Shown piece by piece: positions 33,139-41,937 of a DNA stretch of 64,000 bases. This DNA comes from Isosphaera sp. (GTDB lineage: Bacteria; Planctomycetota; Planctomycetia; Gemmatales; Gemmataceae): the NCBI GenBank assembly GCA_013822345.1, contig PNKH01000009.1, positions 38,424-102,423 on the forward strand, written 5' to 3'. Numbering within the stretch: the first letter of the stretch is position 1; the number at the start of each line of letters is the position of its first letter. The notes below the pieces were generated by a model that did no database searches, was not told the DNA's origin, and saw nothing but the letters and a program-made list of their open reading frames with translations. The position numbers were made by a program, and so were the translations under genes.

Positions 33139-33186
33139 ACGGCGGTCCGAGGTAGCGACACCCACCCCCCCGAGCCGACCCCCGAC

Positions 33187-34197
33187 ATGACCGCCATCCT
33201 CGTCCGCAAGCTCCTCCGGGACGCCCGGCCGGCGCTGATTGCCGTGTGCCTGCTGCTGTTCCTGTTCTCCGCCCTGTGGGTGAAGATCACCCAGCGGGTG
33301 ACGGCCGAGATCACCCCGTTCTTCAACACCGTCGCCCGGGTCGCCCAGCTCCCGCCGAAGCTGTTCGAGGACGTCCTGTTCAAGGGGCCGGGGAAGGTGT
33401 CGCAGGCGGTCCTCGGCGGGGCCGACCTGCGGTTCGAGCGGCCGATGGACTTCCTCGCCGTCGGGCTGCTCCACCCGGTCGTCATCATCCTGTCGAGCGT
33501 GTGGGCGGTGGGGAGGGCCGGCGGGGCCATTTCCGGAGAGATCGACCGCGGGACCATGGAGCTGCTGATGTCCCAGCCGGTGCCGCGGAACCGGCTCGTC
33601 CTGGCGCACTTCCTCGTGGACTGCCTGGTGATACCGATACTGTGCCTGAGCTTCTACGCCGGGACGCAGTTCGGACTGTGGGCGGTCGGGCCGTTCGAGA
33701 TCGACTACACCGGGGTGCGGGCGGTGCTGACCCGGGAGCTGCCGCCCGGCGTGCGGCTGGACGGGTTCATCCCGGCCCAGTCGGAGGTGATGGAGGTGAG
33801 CGGGGCGGCCCAGCTCCCGGCCCTGGCGAACCTGGCCGGTCTGCTGTTCGCCCTGAGCGGGATCACCATCGCCCTGTCGGCGTTCGGGCGGAGCCGGTGG
33901 AAGGCGATCGGGTACGGGGTGCTGGTCGGGCTGCTGATGTTCATCGCGAACGTGCTCGGGCAGTTGTGGGACGACGCGTCGTTCGTCCGCCCGTTCACCG
34001 CCTACTTCTACTACCAGCCGCAGAAGATCATGCTCGGGAAGCCGGACGGGTGGTACGCCGACCTCGGGGCGGCGTGGCTCGGCCGGCCGGGGGTCGCCCT
34101 CGTGCCGGTGGTCGGGGTGCTATTCGCCGCCGGGGCGGTCGGATACCTGGTCGCCCTCCGCGTGTTCACCCGCCGCGACCTGCCGGCCCCGCTCTGA
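33187..34197 (+). CDS. ABC-2 type transporter permease
   Basis: A protein of 336 residues with six predicted membrane spans: near the N terminus (ALIAVCLLLFLFSALWV), then VVIILSSVWAVGRAGGAI, VLAHFLVDCLVIPILCLSFYA, LANLAGLLFALSGITIAL, GYGVLVGLLMFIANVL and VALVPVVGVLFAAGAVGYLVAL. A large extracytoplasmic loop follows the first span. The EIDRGTMELLMSQPVPR segment after span 2 is the coupling-helix motif of the family. It pairs with the ATPase upstream. Substrate unknown. Confidence 0.9.
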   Translation: MTAILVRKLLRDARPALIAVCLLLFLFSALWVKITQRVTAEITPFFNTVARVAQLPPKLFEDVLFKGPGKVSQAVLGGADLRFERPMDFLAVGLLHPVVIILSSVWAVGRAGGAISGEIDRGTMELLMSQPVPRNRLVLAHFLVDCLVIPILCLSFYAGTQFGLWAVGPFEIDYTGVRAVLTRELPPGVRLDGFIPAQSEVMEVSGAAQLPALANLAGLLFALSGITIALSAFGRSRWKAIGYGVLVGLLMFIANVLGQLWDDASFVRPFTAYFYYQPQKIMLGKPDGWYADLGAAWLGRPGVALVPVVGVLFAAGAVGYLVALRVFTRRDLPAPL

Positions 34198-34290
34198 CGG
34201 TCCCCCTCGACACGGCGGCCGCCCCCGGGTATGCCCCCGCCGCGAGCCGCCTTCGGGGGAAGGCGGCCGCGTCCGCGGGGGGGGACCGTC

Positions 34291-34758
34291 ATGATCCGTG
34301 TGGCACTGTCCGCGGCGGCGCTGGCCGCCGGGCTGTCCGGGTGCGCGACCCCGGCCCGGTACGTCGAGCGGCAGCCGGGGGCCGGGGTGGTGGCCGTCCC
34401 GACCGGGACCGACGTGTGGCCGACGTACCACCGCCGGGCCGCGCTGGAACTGATCGAGCGGCACGTCGGGGCGGGGTACGAGATCGTCGACGAGCGGGAG
34501 GTGGCGACCGGGAAGGCCACCCACAACGACCAGCGGGTGCACGAGCGGGAGACGCTGAACCCGATCCTGGACGGCACCCGGCAGACGGTCACGAACACGA
34601 CCACTACCCGCGACGTGACCGAGTGGCGGATCAGCTACCGGAAGCGGGCGGAGCCGGCGGCCGACACGCCCGCCGGCGGGGTGCGGCGGACGGAGTACCG
34701 GTCCGGGTCGGGTCCGGACGGGGTCAAGCCGGCGGGCGGGGCGGACTGTAAGCAGTGA
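34291..34758 (+). CDS. Lipoprotein of unknown function
   Basis: A protein of 155 residues with a type II signal: MIRVALSAAALAAGLSGC gives the lipobox LSGC, with Cys18 as lipid anchor. The mature domain is small with a helical segment (YHRRAALELIERHVGAGYEIVDEREV) and Thr-rich strands. No named domain. The next gene starts shortly after (galT, 34800), with a GTG at the very stop, so transcriptional coupling is possible. Confidence 0.8.
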   Translation: MIRVALSAAALAAGLSGCATPARYVERQPGAGVVAVPTGTDVWPTYHRRAALELIERHVGAGYEIVDEREVATGKATHNDQRVHERETLNPILDGTRQTVTNTTTTRDVTEWRISYRKRAEPAADTPAGGVRRTEYRSGSGPDGVKPAGGADCKQ

Positions 34759-34799
34759 AGGTTCCGCTGACGGGCGCGGTCGCGCCCTACGTTACGGAC

Positions 34800-35822
34800 A
34801 TGAGTGACGAACCCGAGTTCCGCCGCGACCCGGTCTGCGGCCGGTGGGCGGTCGTCGCGCCCGAGCGGTCGCGCCGGCCGATGACCCTCGACGGGGCCGA
34901 GCCGCGGCACCGCAAGAACGGCGAGCGGAAGCCGTGCCCGTTCTGCCCCGGGCAGGAGCACGACACCCCGCGCGAGGTGCTCGCCTACCGCGAGCCCGGC
35001 ACGCCCGCCGACGGCCCCGGGTGGCGGCTTCGGGTCGTCCCGAACCGGTTCCCGGCCGTCCGCCCGGACGTGGATGAGGAGGCGTGCTCGGTCGGCGGGA
35101 TGGTGTTCGTGACCACCCCGGGCCTCGGCCGCGCCGAGGTGATGATCGAGTGTCCGGAGCACCTCACCGACCCCACCAAACTGACCGACGGGCGGTTCGC
35201 CGACGTGTTCCGGGCGTACCGCGACCGGTTGCTGACCCTGGCGGAGGACCCGCGGCTGGCGTACGCGGCGGTGTTCAAGAACGTCGGGGCGGAGGCCGGG
35301 GCGTCGCTCGGGCACACCCACTCGCAGCTCGTCGCCACCCCGGTCGTGCCGGACGCGGTCGAAGCCGAGCTGGCCGGCGGGAAGGAGTTCTACACCCGGA
35401 CGCGGCGGTGCGTGTTCTGCGACCTGGCGGCCCGGGAACTGGCGGCCGGGAAGCGGTTGATCGCCCGGTCGGCGAACTTCCTGGCGGTGGCCGCGTACGC
35501 CCCGCGGTTCGCCTACGAGTTCTGGGTGCTGCCGCTGGCCCACGCCGCCCGGTACGAGACCCTTTCCGACGCCGCGGCGCTCGAACTCGCGGTCCTGATG
35601 AAGCGGGTGCTGACCGCCCTCGACCGGGCGCAGGCGGAGCCGGCGTACAACTGGTTCCTGCACGCCGCCCCGCTCCGGTCGGCGGAGCTGCCGCACTTCC
35701 ACTGGCACCTGGAGGTGCTGCCGCGGACCGCCCGCCCGGCCGGGCTGGAGTGGGGGTTCGGCTGCTACATCACGACCGTCGCCCCGGAGCAGGCCGCCTG
35801 GGAACTGCGGGCCGCGCTGTGA
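34800..35822 (+). CDS. galT: Galactose-1-phosphate uridylyltransferase
   Basis: A HIT-superfamily nucleotidyltransferase of 340 residues. It contains the zinc pair Cys46/Cys49 (CPFC), NRFPAV, and the active site GHTHSQ at 171-176 in which His174 is the nucleophile; the classical HPHxQ is here HTHSQ, as in many bacterial members. A second Cys pair (CVFC) follows. It exchanges UMP between UDP-glucose and galactose-1-phosphate in the Leloir pathway, linking to the epimerase at 44416 and to Glf at 56903. ATG at 34800 is chosen over an in-frame GTG 15 codons upstream. Confidence 0.93.
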   Translation: MSDEPEFRRDPVCGRWAVVAPERSRRPMTLDGAEPRHRKNGERKPCPFCPGQEHDTPREVLAYREPGTPADGPGWRLRVVPNRFPAVRPDVDEEACSVGGMVFVTTPGLGRAEVMIECPEHLTDPTKLTDGRFADVFRAYRDRLLTLAEDPRLAYAAVFKNVGAEAGASLGHTHSQLVATPVVPDAVEAELAGGKEFYTRTRRCVFCDLAARELAAGKRLIARSANFLAVAAYAPRFAYEFWVLPLAHAARYETLSDAAALELAVLMKRVLTALDRAQAEPAYNWFLHAAPLRSAELPHFHWHLEVLPRTARPAGLEWGFGCYITTVAPEQAAWELRAAL

Positions 35823-35823
35823 C

Positions 35824-36453
35824 CTACCGCACCCGGGGCAACGGCGGCTCGGGCAGTACGTTCTCCGGCCGCACGTCGGGCGGCGCCTGCCGGTCGCTCG
35901 GCTCGTGGCGAAGCCGGCGGAGGCGGGCGCGGAGCAGGTCGATCCGGTCCGCGACGGCGGGGGTGAACTCGGGGGCCGCGGCGAGCCGTTTCAGTTCCCG
36001 GGCCATCAGCGCCAGCTCGATGTCCAGCAACTCGGCCTCGAGCACGTCGGTCCGGGCCGCCGGGGCGGCCGGCCGCTCGCCGACGGCGACCACCACCGCC
36101 AGCTGCGTGACCAGCCGATCCCCGTCGGTCGGGGTCGCCGACCCGTCCTTGTGCCGGAGCCGGGGTGCGAACCAGTACTCGCCCGGCCTGGGGGCGGTGA
36201 ACAGGAACAACCTCTCCTCGCGCGGGTACACGCCGGACCGGGCCCACGTCTCGCCGCGGTCCGCGGAGTACCACAGCTCGACGTGGGTCACGTCAGGCCC
36301 GAGCTGGTCCGGGTTGCACGGGATCCGGAACGACGGCCCGAGCACCCAGTACCCGCGCCCGGCCGGGTCGGCCAGCGGCAGCGGGGCCACCCGGCCGCCG
36401 TCCCACAGCCCGCCCGTCAGCAGGGCGAGGGCGAGCACCGTCACCTCGGTCAT
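35824..36453 (-). CDS. Small secreted protein with an Ig-like or neuraminidase-like repeat
   Basis: A protein of 209 residues with a short hydrophobic N terminus (VTVLALALLTGGLW). Residues about 55-105 read as a beta-sandwich segment (VELWYSADRGETWARSG, PREERLFLFTAPRPGEYWFAPRLRHKDG), similar to Asp-box or Ig-like segments frequent in planctomycete secreted proteins. The rest is a helical tail (LLDIELALMARELKRL). It converges on galT with 1 base between the stop codons. Function unknown. Confidence 0.75.
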   Translation of the reverse strand: MTEVTVLALALLTGGLWDGGRVAPLPLADPAGRGYWVLGPSFRIPCNPDQLGPDVTHVELWYSADRGETWARSGVYPREERLFLFTAPRPGEYWFAPRLRHKDGSATPTDGDRLVTQLAVVVAVGERPAAPAARTDVLEAELLDIELALMARELKRLAAAPEFTPAVADRIDLLRARLRRLRHEPSDRQAPPDVRPENVLPEPPLPRVR

Positions 36454-36576
36454 CTCCGGACCTCCTCGTGGGGGCGTCGGGCATGGTTGTACCCCGGGGC
36501 GACCGACTCGGTCAAGCCCGCCCGCGGTTGCGGACGCCGGCCCGGCCACTACAGTGACGGCGAGAGCGAGGGCACC

Positions 36577-37185
36577 ATGCGCGTCGGCGTCTTCGGCGGC
36601 ACGTTCGACCCGGTCCACATGGGCCACCTGATCCTGGCCGAGCAGTGCCGGGACCAGGCGGCGCTGGACGAGGTGTGGTTCGTCCCGAGCGCCCACCCGC
36701 CGCACAAGGCGGACAAGGCGGTCACCCGGTTCGAGCAGCGGTGCGAGATGCTCGAGCTGGCGACCGCCGGGCACCCCGCGTTCCGGGTCGAGCGGGTCGA
36801 GCGCGACCTGCCGCCGCCGAGCTACACCGCCGAGACGCTGGCCGAGCTGCGCCGCCTCCACCCGGACGACGAGTTCTCCCTGCTGATGGGGTCGGACAGC
36901 GTGCCGGACCTGCCGGGGTGGCACGACCCGCGGCGGGTGGTGTCGCAGGCGGGGTTGGTGGTGGTGCCGCGGCCGGGGGTGATGCTGTGGACGGCGGAGC
37001 GGCTGGCGACGGCGCTGGGGGTGGACGTGTCGGAGGTGCGGCTGCGGTTCGTGGCGTGCCCGATGATCGAGATCGCGAGCCGGGAGCTGCGGCGGGCGGT
37101 GGCCGACGGGCTGAGCATCCGGTACCTGGTGCCGCGGGCGGTGGAGGAGTACGTCCGGGACCGCAAGCTGTACGCCGGGCGGTGA
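36577..37185 (+). CDS. nadD: Nicotinate-nucleotide adenylyltransferase
   Basis: A protein of 202 residues, the normal NadD length. The nucleotidyltransferase signature is GGTFDPVHMGHL (7-18), followed by VPSAHPPHK (about 37-45), MGSDSVPDLPGWHD (the substrate-binding loop), and near the C terminus IEIASRELRRAVADG, which replaces the usual ISSTxIR. It adenylates nicotinic acid mononucleotide to NaAD in NAD synthesis. No RNase adaptor or RsfS gene follows, so its usual operon is absent. Confidence 0.95.
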   Translation: MRVGVFGGTFDPVHMGHLILAEQCRDQAALDEVWFVPSAHPPHKADKAVTRFEQRCEMLELATAGHPAFRVERVERDLPPPSYTAETLAELRRLHPDDEFSLLMGSDSVPDLPGWHDPRRVVSQAGLVVVPRPGVMLWTAERLATALGVDVSEVRLRFVACPMIEIASRELRRAVADGLSIRYLVPRAVEEYVRDRKLYAGR

Positions 37186-37189
37186 CGCG

Positions 37190-37330
37190 ATGACCGAAGC
37201 GGAATTCCTGTCACACGGGGACCACCCACGCTTCCTTCACGCCCTTGTGCGTCCTGGGATCCGAACGCCGGCTCCGGTTGTTTGTGTGTGCCTGCAGTCC
37301 TCATGCGGGGCGCTTCATGCAGGGGCGCCG
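37190..37330 (+). pseudogene. Frameshifted remnant of a Gemmata-type MTEAE family gene
   Basis: The frame at 37190 begins MTEAEFLSHGDHPRFLHALV, like the N terminus of an expanded Gemmata family that I remember as starting MTEAEWL and continuing with a Cys-rich LRLFACACCRR block. In this window that block (ERRLRLFVCACS) appears near 37260-37300 but in another frame, so a single frameshift separates the two. After that, neither frame continues with recognisable sequence. It starts 5 bases after nadD stops. The family match is from memory. Confidence 0.55.
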
Positions 37331-37649
37331 CCCGCCGCTGCGGAGCGGGCCTGGGTGGCGCCCCCTCCGGCGGTCTCCGAGCCCGGCCCGCGGCCGCTCC
37401 GCCGGCGCGGGCCGGCCCGGGCGGTGACCGACGGCAGGCCGACCACGTCGGCCGCCCGGGCCGCGGCCCGGGGCGCGTCGGTCCGGGCCGGGAGCCACAC
37501 GGCATGCCACCGGGCCTCCCGGCCGGGTGCCGGCACGCCCGGTACTCGGCCCGGACCTGGTTCACGGCCCGGCGGCGGACGGGGCATCGGGTTCACCCCC
37601 CCGACCACCGCGTCGCGGGAGAACAGGAGGAAATCAACACCAGACGGGA
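37331..37649. other. Intergenic stretch with no supported gene
   Basis: About 320 bases between the pseudogene and glmS. Frames on both strands are open only because of the GC bias and give Arg/Pro/Ala-rich sequence. It may hold further decayed parts of the MTEAE-type gene. Confidence 0.5.
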
Positions 37650-39482
37650 TCACTCCACCGTGACGCTCTTGGCCAGGTTCCGCGGCTTGTCTACGTCGCA
37701 CCCGCGGAGCACCGCGATCTCGTACGCCAGCAGCTGCAGCGGGATCGCCGTGACGATCGGCTGCAGGTACTCCGGCACGTCCGGGACCGGGATCACGTCG
37801 TCGGCGACGGCCGCCACCTCCTCGTCCCCCTCGCTCTTCACCGCGATCACCGGCCCGCCCCGGGCCTTGATCTCCTGCATGTTCGACATCACCTTGTCGA
37901 ACACGTTGCCGCGCGGGACCAGGAACACGCTCGGGCAGTGCTCGTCCACCAGGGCGATCGGCCCGTGCTTCATCTCCGCCGCCGGGTACCCCTCGGCGTG
38001 GATGTAGCTGATCTCCTTCAGCTTCAGCGCCCCCTCCAGCGCCCCCGGGTACAGGTACTGCCGCCCGAGGTACAGGCAGTTCGTCATGTCCGCGTACTTC
38101 TCGGCGATCCGCTTCACCCGGTCGTGGCACTCCAGCGTCCTCCGGATCGCGTCCGGCAGGGCCCGCAGCTCGCCGATGATCCGCTGCCCCTGGATGCTCG
38201 ACAGGTGCCGGGTCCGGCCGAGGTACAGGGCGAGCATCGACAGGACGGTGCACTGGCTGGTGAACGCCTTGGTGCTCGCCACCCCGATCTCCGGGCCGGC
38301 GTGCAGGTACACCCCGCCGCACGCCTCCCGGGCGATGCTACTCCCGACCGCGTTGCAGATGGCCAGCGTCGTGTGGCCCATCCGCTTGCTCTCGCGGAGC
38401 GCCGCCAGGGTGTCGGCCGTCTCCCCGGACTGCGTGATGGCCAGCACCACCGTGTGCCGGTCGATCGGCGGGTTGCGGTACCGGAACTCGCTGGCGTACT
38501 CCACCTCCACCGGCAGCCGGGCCAGCTCCTCGAACAGGTACTCGCCGACCAGGCCGGCGTGGTAGCTCGTCCCGCACGCCGTCATGATGACCCGGTCGAC
38601 CTGCCGCAGGTCCTTGGCGTCCAGGTTCAGCCCGCCGAAGTGGGCGGTCGCGTCGGCGTCGTCGAGCCGCCCGCGCATCGCGTTGGCGACCGTCTCCGGC
38701 TGCTCGTAGATCTCCTTCAGCATGTAGTGCGGGTAGTCGCCGCGCTCGGCGTCCCCCTCGCCGAGGAACGGGGCGATGTCCTGCACCGACGCGGACACCG
38801 GGGACAGGTCCTGGTCGCGGATCTCCCACTCGGCCCCGGACAGGGAGCAGATCTGCCGGTCGTTCAGGTAGACCACCTTGTCGGCGTACCCGGCCAGGGC
38901 GTTGGCGTCGGACGCCAGGTACGTCCCGTCCGCCCCGACCCCGATCACCAGCGGGCTGCCGAGCCGGGCCCCGACGATCACCCCCGGCTCCCGCCGGGCC
39001 ATGACCGCGATCCCGTACGTCCCCTTCACCAGGGTCAGGGCCTGGCGGACGGCCGCGGTCAGGTCGCCGTGGTAGTAGTGGCCGACCAGCTGGGCCAGGA
39101 CCTCGGTGTCGGTGTCGGACCGGAACTGCACCCCGGCCGCCTGGAGCTGGTGCTTCAGGGGGGCGAAGTTCTCGATCACCCCGTTGTGGACCAGGGCGAT
39201 GTTCCCGGTCGCGTCCAGGTGCGGGTGGGCGTTCCGGTCGGTCGCCCCGCCGTGCGTCGCCCACCGGGTGTGGCTGATCCCGTAGCACCCCGGGGCCGGG
39301 TGGGCGGCCACCAGCTTGCCCAGTTCCGCGAGCCGCCCGGCCTTCTTCCGGAGGTGCAACTCGTTCCCGGTCCCGGTGATCATCCCGGCGCTGTCGTACC
39401 CGCGGTACTCGAGCCGGCGGAGACCCTCGAGCAGGATCGGCGAGGCCTCCCGCCGCCCGGTGAAACCGACGATGCCGCACAT
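37650..39482 (-). CDS. glmS: Glutamine-fructose-6-phosphate aminotransferase (isomerizing)
   Basis: A protein of 610 residues, the same size as E. coli GlmS. Cys2 of MCGIVGF becomes the N-terminal nucleophile of the glutaminase domain (1-240), supported by RLEYRGYDSAG, HTRWATHG and ALVHNGVIEN. Two SIS domains follow (about 290-590) with ACGTSYHAGLVGEYLFE and ITQSGETADTLAAL, and the end DKPRNLAKSVTVE is diagnostic. It makes glucosamine-6-phosphate, the first step to UDP-GlcNAc. The start is ATG 39482; ten upstream codons in the open frame would prevent processing at Cys2. Confidence 0.97.
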   Translation of the reverse strand: MCGIVGFTGRREASPILLEGLRRLEYRGYDSAGMITGTGNELHLRKKAGRLAELGKLVAAHPAPGCYGISHTRWATHGGATDRNAHPHLDATGNIALVHNGVIENFAPLKHQLQAAGVQFRSDTDTEVLAQLVGHYYHGDLTAAVRQALTLVKGTYGIAVMARREPGVIVGARLGSPLVIGVGADGTYLASDANALAGYADKVVYLNDRQICSLSGAEWEIRDQDLSPVSASVQDIAPFLGEGDAERGDYPHYMLKEIYEQPETVANAMRGRLDDADATAHFGGLNLDAKDLRQVDRVIMTACGTSYHAGLVGEYLFEELARLPVEVEYASEFRYRNPPIDRHTVVLAITQSGETADTLAALRESKRMGHTTLAICNAVGSSIAREACGGVYLHAGPEIGVASTKAFTSQCTVLSMLALYLGRTRHLSSIQGQRIIGELRALPDAIRRTLECHDRVKRIAEKYADMTNCLYLGRQYLYPGALEGALKLKEISYIHAEGYPAAEMKHGPIALVDEHCPSVFLVPRGNVFDKVMSNMQEIKARGGPVIAVKSEGDEEVAAVADDVIPVPDVPEYLQPIVTAIPLQLLAYEIAVLRGCDVDKPRNLAKSVTVE

Positions 39483-39552
39483 GCTGGTGTCGCTCCTTCC
39501 CGTGCCGGGCACGGGCGAATCGGGTTCGGACGGGGAGGGAGGAACGGGGAAG

Positions 39553-40029
39553 TCAGTGGCCGGCGGGGCCGGCCGTGAGCGGCGGGTCGGCCCCCCCGGC
39601 CACCGGGGTGAAGCCGCAGCCGGCGTACAGGTTCTTCAACCCGGCCCGGCTGGTCAACATCACGTACGGGACGGCCCGGCGGTGGGCCTGGTTGACGGTC
39701 TCGGTGACCAGGGCGGCCGCGACGCCCTTGCCGCGCGCGTCCGGCCGGACCACGACGTAGTCGATCTGCCAGTTGACCGGGGCGTTGACCAGCAGGAACC
39801 CGTCGGCCGACCCGTCGGCGGCGCGGTGGACGGCGACGTACCGGACCCCGGCCCAGACGGCCAGGAACTTCGACCGGGTGCGGAACTGGGTGCTCACCAG
39901 CTCCCACAGCTGCCGGCACGCCGGCTCGTCGGCCAGGAAGTCGGTGGCCGGCAGGAACTCGACCGGGAGGGCGGCCTCCCGCGGCTCCGTCGGCCGGCAG
40001 AGGTAGTGCAGGTCGGGTTCGGGCTGCAT
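39553..40029 (-). CDS. GNAT-family acetyltransferase
   Basis: A protein of 158 residues. The acetyl-CoA pocket is in IDYVVVRPDARGKGVAAAL (motif A, RxxGxG/A as RGKGVA), followed by AHRRAVPYVMLTSRAGLKNLYAGCGF (motif B). Substrate unknown. It lies 70 bases upstream of the glmS start on the same strand, so co-transcription is possible. It should not be equated with GNA1 (glucosamine-6-phosphate acetyltransferase) on this basis. Confidence 0.85.
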   Translation of the reverse strand: MQPEPDLHYLCRPTEPREAALPVEFLPATDFLADEPACRQLWELVSTQFRTRSKFLAVWAGVRYVAVHRAADGSADGFLLVNAPVNWQIDYVVVRPDARGKGVAAALVTETVNQAHRRAVPYVMLTSRAGLKNLYAGCGFTPVAGGADPPLTAGPAGH

Positions 40030-40112
40030 GCGGACACCTGGGGCGAGCGGAGAGGTGTCGGGGGTCTAGTGTGCGGCGCAGGCCGGCCGGAGGCAAGTGA
40101 AGGTTGCGTGTC

Positions 40113-40186
40113 CGGGCGAACCGCGACCGTCAGGGAGCGGGTGCCGGCGATCAGACACCCGCTCCCTGACGGTCGCGGTTCGCCCG
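40113..40186. repeat. Long inverted repeat, perfect 31-bp arms
   Basis: Arms 40113-40143 and 40156-40186 are exactly complementary with a 12-base loop. It lies between the stop of the activator gene (5 bases away) and the GNAT start. Confidence 0.95.
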
Positions 40187-40191
40187 ACCCG

Positions 40192-41631
40192 TCACGCCTC
40201 CCCCGGGCCGCCGGGGAACGCCTCCGGCGGGTATCCGGGCGGGGCCGACGGGCGGGAGAACAGCCCGTACTTCTTCATCTTCTTGTACAGGGTGACCCGG
40301 CTCACCCCGAGCAGCTGGGCGGCCCGGGTGCGGCTCTGGGCGGCCTTCTCCAGGGCCCGGATGATGTTCGCCCGCTCGGTCGTCTCCCGGCTCTGCTTGA
40401 GCGTCCCGCCGAGCCCGCTGTGGCTCGGGGCCGGGACGACCGGGGCGGCCGCCCGGGCGTGGACCAGCGGGGGCAGGTGGTGCACCCCCAGCTCGGTCCC
40501 GCCGCCGGTCAGCACCGCCTGCTGGACCGCGTTCTCCAGCTGCCGGATGTTCCCCGGCCACGGGAACGACTCCATCGCCCGCAGGGCGTCCGGGGACACG
40601 CTGAACAGCCGCTTGCCGAACTTCGTCCCGTACCGGGCGACCATCCCGCGGACCAGCGGGCCGACATCCTCCGGCCGGTGCCGGAGCGGCGGCAGGTGGA
40701 AGCTGATCACCTGGAGGCGGTAGTACAGGTCGCGGCGGAAGGTGCCCCGCTCGACCGCGTCGGCGAGGTTCCAGTTCGTCGCCGCGATCACCCGGGCCCG
40801 GCTCACCTGCGTCTCGTTGCTCCCGACCGGCTCGAACTCCCCGGTCTCGATCACCCGCAGCAGGTTCGCCTGGTGCTCCAGCCCGATGGTGTCGATCTCG
40901 TCCAGCAGCAGCGTCCCCTCGCCGGCGGCCGCGAACTTCCCGACCTTGGCCCCGTCGGCGCTGGTGAACGCCCCCTTCGCGTGGCCGAAGAACTCGCTGG
41001 CGATCAGGTTCCCGGACAGGGTGCCGCAGGCGACCACCAGGAACCGGTTCGCCCGCCGGGCCGACCCGTCGTGGATCAGCTTGGCCAGGAACGTCTTGCC
41101 GGTCCCGGTCTCGCCCTCGACCAGGACGGTCACGTCGTGGGCGGCGGCGACGCACAGCTGGTCGACCACCGCCGTCAGGGACGGGGTGTGATTGATCAGC
41201 CGGCGGCGCATCCGCTCGGCGATGGTCTCGGCGGCCGGGTCGGCGAACGGGGTGCCGGGCTCCAGCCCGCGGCGGGCCCAGGCGGTCAGCTCCCGGGCCT
41301 GGTGCGGCCACACCCACCGGCCGGCGAGGTACGGGGCCAGCGGGTCGAGCAGCCCGCGGCCGCGGACCGCCTCCGCCTCGGCCACCGCCAGCCCGGCGGG
41401 GAACTGCTGCACCTTCGTCTCCCGCACCACCACCTCCACCCCGGCCGCGTCCGCCGGGTCGGCGGCGACGAGCAGGAGGTCCCCGTCGGTCTCGGGGGTG
41501 AGAAGGTTCGGCACGTCTTCGAACCGGACGACCGGGGCGGTCAGTTGGAGGGCCTTGGCCAGGTGGGTCTGGACGGCGTGGGCGGCGCGCGGGTCGGCGG
41601 CGGCCAGGACGAGGCGTCTGGGGGCGGGCAT
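40192..41631 (-). CDS. Sigma-54-type AAA+ transcriptional activator with altered GAFTGA loop
   Basis: A protein of 479 residues. Residues 1-150 form a regulatory domain that looks like a degenerate receiver without the acidic pocket (LLLVAADPADAAGVEVVV). The AAA+ domain (about 150-390) has Walker A GETGTGKT (173-180), Walker B TLLLDEID, and FPWPGNIRQLEN. The L1 loop reads GAFTSA (220-225) instead of GAFTGA, the motif that contacts sigma-54. A Fis-type HTH ends the protein (RTRAAQLLGVSRVTLYKKMKKYG). It may be an enhancer-binding protein with modified contacts, or one that acts without sigma-54. No -24/-12 promoter was searched systematically. Confidence 0.9.
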   Translation of the reverse strand: MPAPRRLVLAAADPRAAHAVQTHLAKALQLTAPVVRFEDVPNLLTPETDGDLLLVAADPADAAGVEVVVRETKVQQFPAGLAVAEAEAVRGRGLLDPLAPYLAGRWVWPHQARELTAWARRGLEPGTPFADPAAETIAERMRRRLINHTPSLTAVVDQLCVAAAHDVTVLVEGETGTGKTFLAKLIHDGSARRANRFLVVACGTLSGNLIASEFFGHAKGAFTSADGAKVGKFAAAGEGTLLLDEIDTIGLEHQANLLRVIETGEFEPVGSNETQVSRARVIAATNWNLADAVERGTFRRDLYYRLQVISFHLPPLRHRPEDVGPLVRGMVARYGTKFGKRLFSVSPDALRAMESFPWPGNIRQLENAVQQAVLTGGGTELGVHHLPPLVHARAAAPVVPAPSHSGLGGTLKQSRETTERANIIRALEKAAQSRTRAAQLLGVSRVTLYKKMKKYGLFSRPSAPPGYPPEAFPGGPGEA

Positions 41632-41860
41632 GGGCGGTGTCTCGGTGGGCCGGCGCTAACCCCGCTTGCCGCGGCGCGTCCGGCGGCGTGACCACCCGGA
41701 AGGAAAGTTTACAAACGGCACCCGGGCAACCGGATCGGCGGCAGATGCCGGCGAAATCCGGGCGCGGCGGCGGCCGGGTTGTGACGGCGGCGAAAAACCA
41801 CCGAGAAGGTATGGCGGCGAGTTCGCGCCGCGGCGGACGAGGTGAGGGTCGGGCATCCGG

Positions 41861-41927
41861 GCGAGCGTCGGGCCGCCAGGCCGACGTGGCTGGTGAAGCC
41901 ACGTCGGCCTGGCGGCCCGACGCTCGC
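41861..41927. repeat. Long inverted repeat, perfect 31-bp arms
   Basis: Arms 41861-41891 and 41897-41927 are exactly complementary with a 5-base loop. It is 10 bases beyond the sugar transferase stop codon and upstream of the activator gene. Confidence 0.95.
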
Positions 41928-41937
41928 CACGGCATCC

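Noticed and set aside
39553..40029. GNAT protein as glucosamine-6-phosphate N-acetyltransferase because it is beside glmS
   Set aside because: Adjacency alone is not enough, and bacteria usually use GlmU for this step. The substrate pocket cannot be read from the sequence.
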